Shown here: one piece after another, positions 49,001-61,360 of the stretch
Position numbering within the stretch: the stretch's first letter is position 1
How the letters are laid out: each line of letters begins with the position of its first letter
Source: Anseranas semipalmata
Lineage: Eukaryota > Chordata > Aves > Anseriformes > Anseranatidae
Length of the DNA stretch: 64,000 nt
Assembly (NCBI GenBank): GCA_013399115.1
Contig: VXAA01002199.1
Location: 269,252-333,251 of the forward strand
Reading direction: 5' to 3'
The notes under the pieces: model-generated
Database searches by the model: none
What the model was told of the DNA's origin: nothing
The model's input: the letters and a program-made list of their open reading frames with translations, nothing else
Made by a program: the position numbers and the translations under genes

Positions 49001-52000
49001 TCTTAAAATCTCAAGTTGCAGACTTTTAAAATTGATATAGTAAGACACTGTGGTACTACTATGCTGCATTGTATCTATTTCTTAGAGAAAAATAAAAGCC
49101 AACATGAGAAAAAAAAGGAAAAATAAATGTTTTTTTTGTAACAGAAAGCAGCTGCAACCACATCAAGGCATTTTTGTCTACTCTACTGGCTTTCCTGCAA
49201 ATTAAAGCCACAACTTAATAACATTCGGGGAAGATAGTTCTGTGGAATGAAATCTGTTAAATGCTTAGTAACAAACAATTAAAAACACGAAACAGGATGT
49301 TTAGGAAACTATTTGTGAATGTTAAATAACCTAGGTTGCAAAGTTCTGATTCTTCAGTTGAGGCTAGAAAATGAAAGTCTTATTCAGCATAGTATATTGT
49401 AAATACCATTCAGGAATGTCTTACATTTTTGCGCATATGTTCAGTGTGCCCAAATTAAAACAATTTGCTTTCTAACCTAAGCATATGTGAAAGTGTATGA
49501 AATCAAGTGCTCTAAAAACAAGGAGCTATCCATCAGTTGAGGAAGATTTTAGAAATGAGAGAAAATATTATGCAGTGACTCATATGTAGTACAATGCTCA
49601 TTTTTTTGTTTTGTTTTGTTTTTTAATCTACAAATGCAGTAGATTAAATGAGGTAAATGTTGAACTAACCTGAAGTTAGAAGAACTGAATTCTTTCAAAA
49701 CATCTGTTGATAGCCTTGGAGTAGATGAATTTTGAATTCAAAGTGATTTAAATCAGAGACTTTTATCATAGTTTTATCATATTTCAATGAAATATGCCTG
49801 TTACTTTCATTACTTCTTTGCCCTTGTCAAGAAAATGCTCTGTGCACATTTAATTACACAATTTAATCTATGTTTACTTAGATTTTTTTGTTCTTAGCTT
49901 TTGTTCTATTAAACTTAATGAATAAAATTTCTTTATTTGCAGATTTCTCTTTACTAGATATTTGTGCCCTGCCACCTATGAAACTCGAGTATAATTCAGT
50001 AGCAAGACAACAGTGTTTAAAAATTACTGAAACTTAGCTAATGACATTTTTTATTATACAATATATACAAAAATCCAACATACTGTACAATTAAAGACAG
50101 GATTTAAAGTTTATAGCAAGAGGTGCCAGAACACTACAAACACTGGTTGCAGTTAGAAAGGAGAATGCGATGACATTTTAGTATTTCTTTTGGACAAAAA
50201 CAGGTTTCATTATGATGCTGGGAATGTTTCATACGTTTCAAATGTTTTTTTTGTTTTTTTGTTTAAAAAAAAAAAAACACCCATGTTTAAAACTACAAAT
50301 TAAAAGGAAGTATTACCTGCAGTTAGTGGATTGATCCAATTGCTTCCGAGTCTCCAAGATTTTAGAATACTAGATCTCTTCTTCTATTTGTTTTTATTCA
50401 TCATCAGAAGATCAATACTAGCTGCTTGCTCTTCCAGCTTCTGTTTGTTTTCTCAAATTCAAATGAAAGTGTATTGAACTAAACAAAGCAAAGTAAATTC
50501 AAACGGATAAAATATCTCTCGACACCTCTGAAAGAGACTATAACTATCATAATTTGGTTTATCAATTCATTTCACTCAGAAGACTCAGTTGCTTAGGCAG
50601 TAACACCTTCAAGCCACTGATTAAACCCTCTTATAACTTGGACAGCAAAAATGTTTTTGTTTGAATATAATATTTAAGGTATAATAGTTTATGTTTTTGG
50701 AAGGTCAGACTTTAGCAGATTTAGTCATAGTTTCACACTCAGGTATTTTGGGGAAAGATTAGTTAGAAAAAAAACCTCTAAAATACAATTTAAAATAATG
50801 TCTATTACCCTTTACTCGTTTTTGTCTTTAGATATCATATACAATGTATTTAGGATTTCCTTCGTTATTACTTTGTCAACTACGCGCTTTGTTATGTAAA
50901 ACCTAGTATTTCTCAGTTAATTGGGTACCAAAATGTATGTTTGTATTATAAATCAAAACTCACTTAGCTTTCTTTTAAAACATGCAGAAGTCTTATAACA
51001 GCTCCTAAAATGAAAGAAAAAGCTAACGTACTAATGGAAATGCAGATTTTAAGGAGCTATACTTGATATTTTAAGTATGTAGGTTTGAATCCAGTCTCTT
51101 CAATACTGTTCAGGGTCTAAAGGTTAACAAATACCAGATTTGGTTCAGTTAGTGAAAATGGAGCTTGAGAATAATAATCATCCTCAAATACATATGCACT
51201 TATATGGGCAATTGTGAAAAATAAATATGTAATCTTTAGTTGCTCTAAAATACTTATTTTTAATTAATAAATAGATGTCTGATAGGAATCTTAGGAACTT
51301 TAGACCTGTGTGACATTTGCAAATTTTGTTTTCTAAAGTTACCTCCTTAAAACTTTGGTGAGGATGTACAAATTTAGATTTTGGTGCCCATGTGTGAAAA
51401 TGTCGCTGCTAATGTGCAGGCAGTTGGAAAATGTTATACAACCTGTAGATCAAAGCAACAGTGAAATGAATCTAAAATTGAAAGTAAGCTTCAGAAAATG
51501 AAGGGTAAAAAGTACAACTTGGATGCTGTAACAATTCAAAATAAAGCTTTTTGGACCTTTCAAAATTATAAAATTATTTCCAGATGCTTCCAAGCAGAAA
51601 TTCACTCCCACAGTGGCCAAAATCTCTTCATTATATCCTAGTGTAAAATCATGCAAACTCTATAACTGTGAGTAATATTGCTTAGAGTCTCTAGTATCAA
51701 ATGAGAAGGGTTTTTTTTGTTTTGTTTTTGTAAAAGGTATTTTACCTTCCTTATTTTCCTCCTTTAGTTACTTCTGGCAGCCAGTTGTGTTCTCTTTCTA
51801 AAGTCTGCAGGGTGGGGCATAGATGATGAAGTAGTTTTTCATTATTTCCACATTTAAGCCACAAGCAATTGATGGGATATTTTTAAGAAAGATAAAATAA
51901 AAAAAAGTATTATGCCTCTTTGTAATGGCTAAAATATGCATGTTTAAATTAGTTTTCCCTGCAAGAACTTGTCATAATCTTTTTTTACATGTATACCCTG

Positions 52001-54439
52001 TAGGCTATCTGTTAAAAATAAAAAAGAAATGAGTGGCTGCAATTACTGTGACTTTCCTTAACAATTTTCACTTACTTTCCCTGGTGTCTGTTGCTACACT
52101 AAGGAAAAGCAAAACTGTGTAAACTCATGTCCCCTTTTGATTTCTGTTAAGATTTCTCTCTGTTAGAGAAAGGGGAAAAAAAATGTGCATCTCATAATGG
52201 TTATAATGTTGTGGTTCTGACTGCTTATGACGTTACAAGTTGACTTCACTTTTCAGTCAGGGATGTTAACAGATGCCCACTAACATCCTTTGTACTCTTT
52301 TTTTTTTTTTTTCCCCTTGGTGTTCCTGTGCCTGTTTTCTTGTCTAGATACTTCTGTCCTATCTGCTTTCTGGCTTTTAGCAGCAGTAGCTACATAAAAT
52401 GGTCTACCAGACCTTTCCATTCTGCCATTACACAAGCAGAACATTGCAAAAATAGGAGAAAGGAAAATGTAAGTAACAGAAGGAAAGATAGCAGATGGAG
52501 GAAAAGAGTATAAGCAGATTTTCTCATATGGTTCAGGAATCTTGTTCGTTCTTAAAGATTTATGTCTTTTCTGAGAGTGTACAGAAGTCCTCAAACCCAC
52601 CCAAATGAGATGTAAACAACATACCACCGGATGGTGAATCAGGATTGTAGCACAAGAAGATCCTAATTTCTGAATCCATTATTCAGCTTCCAGTCTTGGT
52701 TTTTAGCACCATCAAGTCAGTGCACGTTACTGTCCTCTCCAGAAGCACCTTCACTGAGTTGTAAGCATGTTTGTGATCTGCTCTAGTTACAGTTTATCTC
52801 AGTACGTTCTGAAGTAAGCCCGACAGAGGAAAGATTACCTTGGGATTGATGGTACATGTTGAGTCGAGTAGTGTGGAGACACAAGGCAAGGATTGCCTTT
52901 TGAAAGCAGAATAGAGAAACCAGTTTGATAAACTATTAAGCAGCCAGGAACTAATTATACCTTCTGAAAACTTCCCATGCTGATGTGTCAAAAATCTGAG
53001 TATTGTCTTGATAGACCAGAGTATACTCAAAATGGAGTCTTTTGATCAGTAAGAGAGCAGTTACTTCAGAATTGACTATTGCAGTCCCACATTTTAGCAA
53101 AAATACGAATAGAGTATCAAAGTAAATTGTTTCAAGCACATAACGTATCATAACAACTATTGTTTCTAATACTTTAAGATCAAGCAACAAAATATGAACA
53201 AATGCCAGCTACACAAGTCGTTAAATAGTCCTGCCTTTCTAGTACTTCTTCATTTATTGTGTGTCATTTTGTGATTTTTTACTGTAATTAGAAATAATCC
53301 TGAAGTATTTGCTTTCTCCTCATGCTAAAATCTGATAAGGCCTTTCAGTGTTAGTCTGTCTCTGTTACTGTATAGATGTGGAAAACAACACTAAAGCTTT
53401 GAACTTGCAAACCCACAGTCACAGTAGGTCTGTTCACAGCTATCTACGAGTTTGCATTAGTACCACATGCAGTAAGGCTTTCTCCATAGACCCAGGTCAC
53501 TGAGGAATTCAGTGAGGAACAAGAAATCTTCAGTCAGAGAAGGGCCGCAAGTGTGTGAAAAAACAGTCACACAAAAACAGTAAAGGTCATTAGCAGGCTC
53601 CTAAACTCCTGGCTAGGAGTTAGTTTTTTGGATCATTAACAGTAAAAAGCCTAGGAAATGAGTAGGACTCGGTGTCCTATTAAAAATTAGCCAGAACAAT
53701 TAAAAGGTTTTCCAACTGCTAGTGGGAACCAGACGTAATAGCTCATTTTCCCTTGTCTAGTGGGCTGTTTCTGCATTTTGAATTACGTTAATTTTACGTC
53801 CTTCTGTTTTTAAAGGAATATCTCTGAGTATTTTTTCTGTCTAGGAGTTGTAAATTATTTACTGTGAGGGCAGTGAAAGCTTGGGAGAATTGGAAGCTGG
53901 TGTCTCCCCAAGACCGCTTTACTGATCCTAAGTCTTGTGACTCTAAACGAGTAAAGTGAGCTGTGATGGGATTTCTTCTGGAGTGCACAAATGTACACTT
54001 TACAACATCCTAATACAGTTACTGTATTATGGGATCCCATGTGTTAAGATGCTCATTTGTTTGCAAATGCACAGCTGTTTTTGGAGTGAGGTGTCTCTCC
54101 TTAGGGACCTATTACATGGTTCCCTAAACTTAGTTTCCTGATTTCAACAGCAGCCTTTCTGCTATCATTTTGGTATAAATTTCTTGCTGCTGGTTTATGA
54201 GTAGATGACTCATGGCTATTTAAGAGCTATCTTCTCTTCTGCTGTATGCTTTTCCTTAACCCTAAAATGACTTTGGCAGGAGAAAATTGCAAACAGTGAG
54301 CCTTTATTATTTTAAAAATGTAATTTTTTTTGGTGAGGTATGTTAAATACTTTCTCTTTCCTTATATGTGCATCCTTGCAAACATGTCTTCTAAAACAAT
54401 CCAAAGGGAGGAAGAGACAAAGAATAAAAAAAAAAAAAA

Positions 54440-54448
54440 NNNNNNNNN
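54440..54448. other. Assembly gap (9 N) inside an A-run
   Basis: Fourteen A precede and about eight A follow the N run, so the true homopolymer length is unknown. Both ORFs crossing it (54312-54536 on - and 54330-54587 on +) are artefacts of this low-complexity region. Confidence 0.95.
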
Positions 54449-57330
54449 AAAAAAAACCACAAAACAAGTAGTATCTTACACTGTTTTGGCTGCTGGTTTG
54501 TTGCTCAGGAGTAAAACAAGCCCACAAAATTACCAAACTTTTTCACTCTATAGCTGTTATAGTCGTTTCCCTCCCCATTGGCCTTAGGCACTAAATCTCC
54601 CCACTTAGCCCTTAGGTAATAATCAAGGTAAACTATAAGCTAATTGTCGATAGAAGCCATATGATTTTCCTAAAAGAAAAAGGGAAATTTGGACAAGTAA
54701 AAGAAGATTGCAGATAAATGGGGTGGGGATAGGGGGAATAAAAGGGCAAAAGAAAGGCAGAACAAGATGATCTTCACTACGTTCATTTTATACTTATTCA
54801 TTCACACCAGATGCAGAATTCCTTTCTGTAGTGAGTGAATTGCCCTGTCATTAACATAAAATTAACTCCAAATGGTCTTGGCCAAGATCTATGAAATATG
54901 TTAGTATAGAACCATGCACTCACAAACATGTGGGAATCCATGTAGGTTTCCAGATGTGAGCATCTTCTGTGATATAAATAGTTATGTTTACATAGCATAA
55001 TATCCTGCTCTGTGATATACTCTCCCTCGATGTAGCTGTGCTTCCAGTAGTGCTATGTTACTGTGGTGCTATACCTGAGTGAATGCATCTGTTTCTTATA
55101 CCAAGCCTATTCCAATAACTATTTGTAAACAGACATTGTCCTGCAAGTTAACATACTCCTTCAAGAAATCTAAGGAATTCAGCGTGGGCTAGTAGATTAG
55201 GTTGAGAGTGCAAATTTTTAAAAAATTCTACATTTCATTTCTGGTTTGTCATGTGTTTTGCTTCTAATTGTTTTTCCCTCTCCATATTACTTTTTATCAG
55301 TGAGTATTTTCTTCACCAGGATTAAAATTTAAAAGCCTGGTAAAAATTTTTGAAGCGGTCATATTTTCTTTTCTCTAGTATCTAACTAAGTGTTCACTGC
55401 TTAAGGTTGTGGTTTGATTTTAGTTATCAAAAGTATGTTGATTGATATCAACGTTAGCTGAATCTCAAAATGATTACCTGATTTTATGTTCGTTTAAATA
55501 GAGCTCTCTACTTATATTGATAGTCTGAAGCCTCCTGTTGTTGTTTAAAAGCCCTTAACTTCTCCATTTCCTTAACATAGTTGTCTTCTCTTGTATGTTT
55601 TGTAAGTGAACTCAAAGTGTCTTTGGGAATGAAATTGGTCTGTATAGGAAAAGACTGGTGAAAAAAAGGTTGAATAAATCTATAAAACTGAGGTTAAGTA
55701 TGTAAGCCAGTGCCTGAACTGTAGAGTAATCAATACATAGTACTCATTATTAGCTATCATTAATGTTTGAACATTTAATTACAGTATGATGACTAAAAGT
55801 AACCTAAAATGTCTTTCTTGTTCATTTTGTCATGTCACCTTGTAATTTTTAATACCCACAGCAAATATAACAAAGAAACAGTATTTTTTTCCTGACTGAA
55901 AGCTGTCCCCATTCATGAACATGAATGAGCAGTTTTCAGACATAATCCATATCCCCTGTGATACTTAGGCTGTGATCTCATCTGGTCATACACATCAAAC
56001 AGGATCATACCACATCTATACGTGGATAAGAGACCTTCAAGAAAGAAAATTCAGCTAGAGATCTGATACTGACCTTTTCTCTGAAATGACAGCAGCTCCA
56101 TGCCCTAGCACAATGTAAAGTAAATTCTATGTAGTAGTCATTACAGAGTGAATAAAATTGTTATTTGACACAAATCACTGCAGCCTTAGGGAGTTGTCAG
56201 ATTGTCAACTGCTCCTTTCTCTCTTGGAGGTTGGGTAAGAGCAAGGTTTTCATTGTAGAGAGCATCTTTTTCCATTAGACGTTGCATATTATGTATAATA
56301 TTTTAATATGAATATATGATTATATTTTCTATATCTCATATTTCATGGGCAGATGTATTATGCATATCTAAAATATGTTTTGAGTTTTCATTAGCAGCTT
56401 TAAATTGTCAGGTGGTATTTTTCTTCTCTATTAGCAGGGAGCATAAAGGATTTAAAAGGCTAGAACGCCCCATTGCAAACTTCTGTAAGCAAAATGTCCT
56501 CCTATTACTCACCATTACCAGCCAATATCAGTTGTTATCTTTAATATCAAGCTTTAAGAAATGTTCAGTAAAGGCAATATGCATGCTAAAAATGATGGTA
56601 GTGCGCCCCTGTCTTAATAAGAAATTTACTGGAAAGATACATCTGTGAGCCATCTGTGAGCCAGTGACAACTCTAAGATAGCAGTAAAACTGTAATACAG
56701 AAGAAGGAGCTTTCTTCTGTCACATGCTGTGGAACATACTTCATGTGGTAGGTACTGTAGAAGAGTAACTGCTGTGCTTTTTGTCACATGGTTGAGAGAG
56801 GCTGTGTTGCGTTTCTACAGAGAGAGGCTGAGAATAGTTTAGTCAATATGTGACAACCTCTGTGGGCTGCTGCTGTCCAAAACCATTTTTGACCCCAGTT
56901 GTATTGCCCTGACAACCGAAAATCTTTTAGCAATGTGCTGTTTTGCTTTCAGTAACTGAAATCTTAAAATGCATGTGTCTGTAAGTACACAACAAACCAA
57001 AATACATGAAAAAAAATACATGCTTTGATAATTGAAAAACAGTGGTGTCTTGTGGAAGGCTCAGCAAAATTAAGGGGCTGTCAGTGCCTTTTGAACATCA
57101 GGCTTCTTTCCTAACTTTCAGCACCTAATCTATCTAGAACCTAGTGGAGATGTTACATAAATGATGCAATTATGTAAATGGATATTTAAATTCAGTTTGA
57201 ATTAAAATAAAATCTATATAAATGTAAGAGTTCTGCCAGCACTTTTGTATCTCAAACTGTTTTATGGTGCTGCTTTCCATTACTTATATTTTGACAGAAG
57301 AAATTCTTTCCTTTTTTTTTTTTTTTTCAG

Positions 57331-57906
57331 ACTGAAGAGAAAATGGGCCTCTCTGAAGAGCAGCTTAAGACCCTTCTGGAAGAATGTATGCAGCCTCAGA
57401 GAACAATAGACAACGTTACCATGCCACAGTCTCAGGAATCTCTTTCTTGTGGATTAAGTCCCCCTTGTTACACAAGTCAAGACTCCACTCTTCACTCCAC
57501 ATCTACTCTTTCCAAAATGTTAGTTGAAGACCATATTGTAGGGATGTTAACAGCTCAGGAAAAGGCTGGACTTGAAGACAAAAGCTTATGTGTTAATGCA
57601 GAGAGTGAAATCCCTGGTTACTATATCAGCAAAGCACTGGCTGATAGTCACTTATCAAAGGATTCACTGGCCCAAACAGAGGAACCTGATGACCTAGAAG
57701 GTTTACAGAAGATGAGAGATAAGAGTATTAAAGAAGGTTACTTTATGTCAAGAGCACTCAACACAAAAAGGTTGAAGAAACCTTCTTTCTTGGGCGAACC
57801 ATTATACTGCATCAGCATGAACAATGAGCCATCCACAGAGGCTGACATTCTCAGCATACCACTGCAAACCAAAGGAGGTGAGACCCTTAACAACCCTTTA
57901 GAATAG
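57331..57906 (+). CDS. FSIP1: FSIP1 last large coding exon (C-terminal region)
   Basis: The exon follows a T-tract and CAG at 57328-57330 and starts in phase 0 with TEEKMGLSEEQLK, continuing directly from the exon at 6474-6611. LSEEQLKTLLEEC corresponds to the mammalian FSIP1 segment LSEEQLK-LL-EC. Further on are GYYISKAL (57616-57639), GYFMSRAL (57736-57759), then LKKPSFLGEPLYCIS, which match the conserved FSIP1 C-terminal blocks in order. The middle is Ser/Thr-rich and likely disordered. Methionine 57343 is internal, not a start. Two ends are possible: read-through to TAG at 57904-57906 (adding ETLNNPLE), or splicing at the strong donor after 57877 (GGAG|GTGAGA), leaving phase 1, to an exon near 61361. 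Together the two exons give about 235 residues, close to the matching portion of the 581-residue human protein. Confidence 0.93.
   Translation, partial: TEEKMGLSEEQLKTLLEECMQPQRTIDNVTMPQSQESLSCGLSPPCYTSQDSTLHSTSTLSKMLVEDHIVGMLTAQEKAGLEDKSLCVNAESEIPGYYISKALADSHLSKDSLAQTEEPDDLEGLQKMRDKSIKEGYFMSRALNTKRLKKPSFLGEPLYCISMNNEPSTEADILSIPLQTKGGETLNNPLE
57878..57883 (+). promoter_or_regulatory. Candidate 5' splice site within the last large FSIP1 exon
   Basis: AAAGGAG followed by GTGAGA fits the vertebrate donor consensus well. It falls just before the point where the reading frame loses any similarity to FSIP1, which supports use as a real exon end. If not used, translation stops nine codons later at 57904-57906. 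Confidence 0.65.
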
Positions 57907-59103
57907 GCTTTTGATTATGATGAAAAAAACAAGCAGGTTCTCACCAAAGGTATGCACCAATACACACTGACTATTATGGTAGGGCAAGGATGTACTTTTA
58001 TAAAACATAAAACTATGCCAAAAATAATAGACACAAAATAACAGAATGTTTATCAAAATTCTTCCCCTGACATAATTGGCTGTAAGGCTAGAACTCCTAT
58101 GAAATATAATAATGATGGTGATTAATTCTGTCAACTGGAAAACAGTGTTGACTACATATATGGATTACCTTTCTGGTAGTAGAAAGTCATGTTCACTGTT
58201 CTGTGGAGAGCAATTATTCTCCCTGTTTTCAATAAGGTAAACTCTATAGTATAGAAACAAGCATGACTTAGCTATATTAAAAATAATAAATTGTGTTAAG
58301 GGAATTCAAACTTATGCATAGAAAATACCAAAATGAGTAAATACTGCATAATTTCTATGAACTACTTTTAATTCAGTAAAGAAAGAATAGACTTTCACCA
58401 GCAAAAAAATTAAATTCACCCTGTCTGGTGTTATAAGAAGATTTGGTATACATCTCTATTTTTATGTCCTTTACTTAAATGCACTTATATACTGATAATG
58501 TAATCTAAATCTACATTTAGATTTTAGCCTAAGACTACTTATCTTTCTGGAAAACAAGGTGTTCAAATAAGCTGGATTTTAGGCAGGTACATCTACATCT
58601 TTCATTTCTTTCATAAAAATTGTGACAGTATGAAGTTGTTTCTGATTAAAGTGCTACGGTTTAGTTCTATTTTAAATTAATGAATTTTGTTAGGTTTGTT
58701 AGGATAGATCTTTATTATACTGGTAACCTCTTCTGAATTTTGGGAAATTTTTCTTCTCATTCATTGGTAGTTTAGAAGAACATCTTAATACCTCTTGACT
58801 ATGTTATCATTGCTTAATTATGATCACAAATGTTTCTTTGACTGTTTATACTTAACCTTTCTACAGTGAAGGGAATGATAATATCTTCTTTATTTTTTTT
58901 TTTTAAGTAATTCCACCTATCATGAAGCAAGGAGACTTGTTACTGCTGTTTTTATACTGCCAGACAAACTTAGTTTCCAGACTCATCTGCCATTTTTGCC
59001 CATTATTTGCCCATAATGAGGTTTAGGCCATAGCTACCACAGAAAGAAAATAGAATTACAATACTTAAAGAAAAGCAATTCTGGGGGGTAGGTTACTTTT
59101 CAG
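57907..59103 (+). other. FSIP1: 3' UTR or last intron of FSIP1
   Basis: If the exon is read through, this is 3' UTR. A candidate poly(A) signal AATAAA lies at 58285-58290, about 380 nt after the TAG. If the donor at 57878 is used, it is the 5' part of a 3.5-kb last intron. It is AT-rich, with no other recognised element. Confidence 0.6.
58285..58290 (+). promoter_or_regulatory. Candidate poly(A) signal AATAAA for the read-through transcript
   Basis: AATAAA about 380 nt downstream of the TAG at 57904. It is a plausible end for the unspliced form, although such hexamers occur by chance in AT-rich DNA. Confidence 0.35.
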
Positions 59104-59112
59104 CTAACTTCA

Positions 59113-59276
59113 TTCTATGATTCTATGATTCATCCCTGGAGGCATTCAAGGCCAGGCTGGATGTGGCACTGGACAGCCTGCTCTAGTAGTTGGCAACCCT
59201 GCCCAGAGCAGGGGGGTTGAAACTAGATGATCTTTAAGGTCCTTTTCAAGCCAGGCCATTCTATGATTCTATGATT
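59113..59276 (+). mobile_element. Short CR1 LINE 3' fragment with tail motif at both ends
   Basis: From 59131 the sequence reads 'atccctggaggcattcaagg', 'gccaggctggatgtggcac', 'gggttgaaactagatgatct', 'ttaaggtcc' and ends CCATTCTATGATTCTATGATT near 59257-59276, which is the last roughly 145 bp of CR1 in sense orientation. Unusually, a copy of the tail (TTCTATGATTCTATGATT) also precedes it at 59113-59130. The 9-mer CTAACTTCA occurs at 59104-59112 and 59277-59285, a candidate target-site duplication enclosing both parts. Confidence 0.9.
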
Positions 59277-59285
59277 CTAACTTCA

Positions 59286-61360
59286 CATGCCAGCCTTGCT
59301 CTTCATGCAGATGCAAACATCAAAAGAATGGCGAAGGGGAAGAAGGAAGTGGCCTGTCCCAGAGGAGAGGCAGGTGGTGGTGGTGAGGAACACCACAGAG
59401 AACCACCTGTGCCAGGGACAGCTTGATCTGATGCAGGATTAAAGTGGCTGTATAATACATCATCTGTCTTGCTTCTTCAGCAGTCAACAGTGAGAAAAAC
59501 TTGAGCTTAACCTGCTGTTTTAACATGAATTAAAGTTCTCCTTCATTTAGTCTGAATAGATGTAGTACAGTCAGAGCCTAGTCAGAGCCCCCTTTACCAT
59601 CTCTCTTCATTAGTGTATTTTAAGAAGGGGTATGTTAATTCAAGCAAAATGCCATGCACTGTAGCCACTGTGTAGTGAAGTGAGCAGGTAGCCACTTATG
59701 CCTGTTGCTATAGACATAGTCAATATGAGGTAATTTTTTTGTGCAAGAGAGAAAGGAGATTTCAGCAAAACACTTTTTCAGCTATTAAGTAATTTTCTGT
59801 ATGGAACATCCCATGGTGAAATTTTAAGAGTCTTTAAAGTGCCTTTAAGTGTTATGTTTATCACATAATAATTTAAATATATTTGAGTCATAATCATACG
59901 TTGTATCACAGCAATGCAATGTGCTATTTTGATTATCTTTTTCTGTAGTGGCTGAGTAATGTTCAACCACATAGACCTCACATCTGTATGGTCAATAAAC
60001 ACCCTGATTTTTAGTCATTTTTCTTACCAAATACTTTTTTGGAAGAAAAAATAGTGTTTAGAATTTTCAGAAGTCTCTGAATCTTTTCAGTTTTACTGAA
60101 AACCTAAAAAAAAAAAATAAGGAAAAATCTTTATAGATATTGTTATTTGAGTCATTGTGTCAGTCTGATTTTTAAAAACGGTGTGAATGGGTAATCTTTG
60201 GGCAGAACAAAAGAAAGTGCAACGTAAAACCTACTTGACATCTTTGTAATTGTTTTTACATTACTGCCAAATATTTTGCAGTTATCCGTAACTTTAAGTT
60301 TAAATTATATTCAGATTTATTATATTCAGTTAATATTTACTCTAACCCTAAAAAGTATATCTGAAATTAACATTTAAATAGACAGCAGTCCATTCTCACT
60401 ATTTTTCTCAATATACTGCTTGTAAGAAAGTGTACAGGATAAAAACAAACAAACAAAAAAACTGATTGATACCGTTCCCCAGGATTAATTTGTTTCCAGT
60501 AAAGGTGACTCAGCTCTGTCTTAAACAATTATTCCTGGCCATAAGAGAGAGGTTGTGATGTTTATCAAGTTTGTAAAGTTGCCTAATGTATTCTATAGGT
60601 AAACCTGGTAGTTCAGACAGGATTACATGTACTAATTGTATTGATGAATGGAGATCCCAGTGGAGTCCAGTTTAAGGCAAATACATCTGCAGATGAAGTT
60701 ATGAGAACCATCAGGTCTATTTGTGTTTTTAAGAGAGATTTATGTAGTTGAGCTTTGTTATGGTCTTAGTTCTAAAGGACATTTAAGCATCTATGCATAA
60801 TTTTCTGTAAACAGTTTGGTTTTCTGGCATGCTACGCCTGGTTTAAACTCTGTGCAATGCTGTGTAAGCAAACAAAATTGTGTTTGTGTAAAACTGGTTC
60901 AGCACAATTTCAGTTTCACAGTCCCTACAGTAGTATAGTCTGTGATACAGATTTACTGTAATACATTAAATTATGTATATCTTAAGGAAGACATAATTAT
61001 TAACATTGATAAATGTATATATTTGTATGTGTATGTCTGAAGGAAGCTCACATGTGCCTTCAGAGATTAGTAATTCCTGCTTCTTGGAACAGACAGTAAT
61101 TTGCATCAGGGTCATACACATGTGAATAGAGGTGATGTGTACTGGGATAAACAGAAGCCAGACTTACCCACATACAGTTATGAAAAAGTTGTTATTTCTG
61201 TTTTATGAGCCATTCGGTAATTGTTTCCAGCCCTTTTTTTTTTTTTTTTTTTTGTCTATATAAAGTTTTAAGTAGATGTATCACAAGCTTGTTGTTTTTT
61301 CCTCTTATGAATAATATTGTGCTATCAGCAGTTCAGTATTCGATTCTTTCTTTTTTACAG
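59286..61360 (+). other. Segment between the short CR1 and the candidate terminal exon
   Basis: No exon or transposon is recognised. It has a T-run of about 23 near 61231-61253 and an AAAC-type run near 60445-60462. It ends in a very good acceptor (ttctttcttttttacag) at 61344-61360. The minus-strand ORF at 59320-59526 has no recognisable domain. Confidence 0.5.

Larger units (their letters stand above)
6612..57330 (+). other. FSIP1: FSIP1 giant intron (about 50.7 kb)
   Basis: The intron starts with GTAAGT at 6612 and ends with a run of about 17 T then CAG at 57328-57330. Both flanking exons are in phase 0, so joining them keeps the frame. Aligned against recalled mammalian FSIP1, nothing appears to be missing between the NRL-EID segment and the LSEEQLK segment, so I do not expect a constitutive coding exon inside. 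Its contents are CR1 LINE pieces, AT microsatellites, homopolymers with assembly gaps and otherwise unrecognised AT-rich sequence, described in separate entries. Confidence 0.85.
41365..57330 (+). other. Long 3' part of the giant intron without recognised exon
   Basis: About 16 kb of AT-rich sequence. Visible items are paired hairpins at 42988-43030, T-runs near 43248-43259 and 43810-43822, A-runs near 47477-47500 and 50264-50277, a C-run at 48966-48977 (cgcccccccccc) and a 9-N gap at 54440-54448 inside an A-run. A somewhat less AT-rich block at about 44500-44960 has no similarity I recognise. The ORFs of 60-115 codons on both strands lack domains and splice support. No transposon was identified here, in contrast to the CR1-dense 32-41 kb region. 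Confidence 0.55.

Noticed and set aside
52280..52627. 115-codon minus-strand ORF with a lysine-rich end
   Set aside because: The basic end comes from a T-run on the + strand. There is no domain, no splice support and no similarity I recognise.
57343..57906. Treating the 187-codon ORF as a single-exon gene starting at its first methionine
   Set aside because: The frame is open upstream to a canonical acceptor at 57330, and the sequence continues the FSIP1 exon at 6474-6611 in phase, so the methionine is internal.
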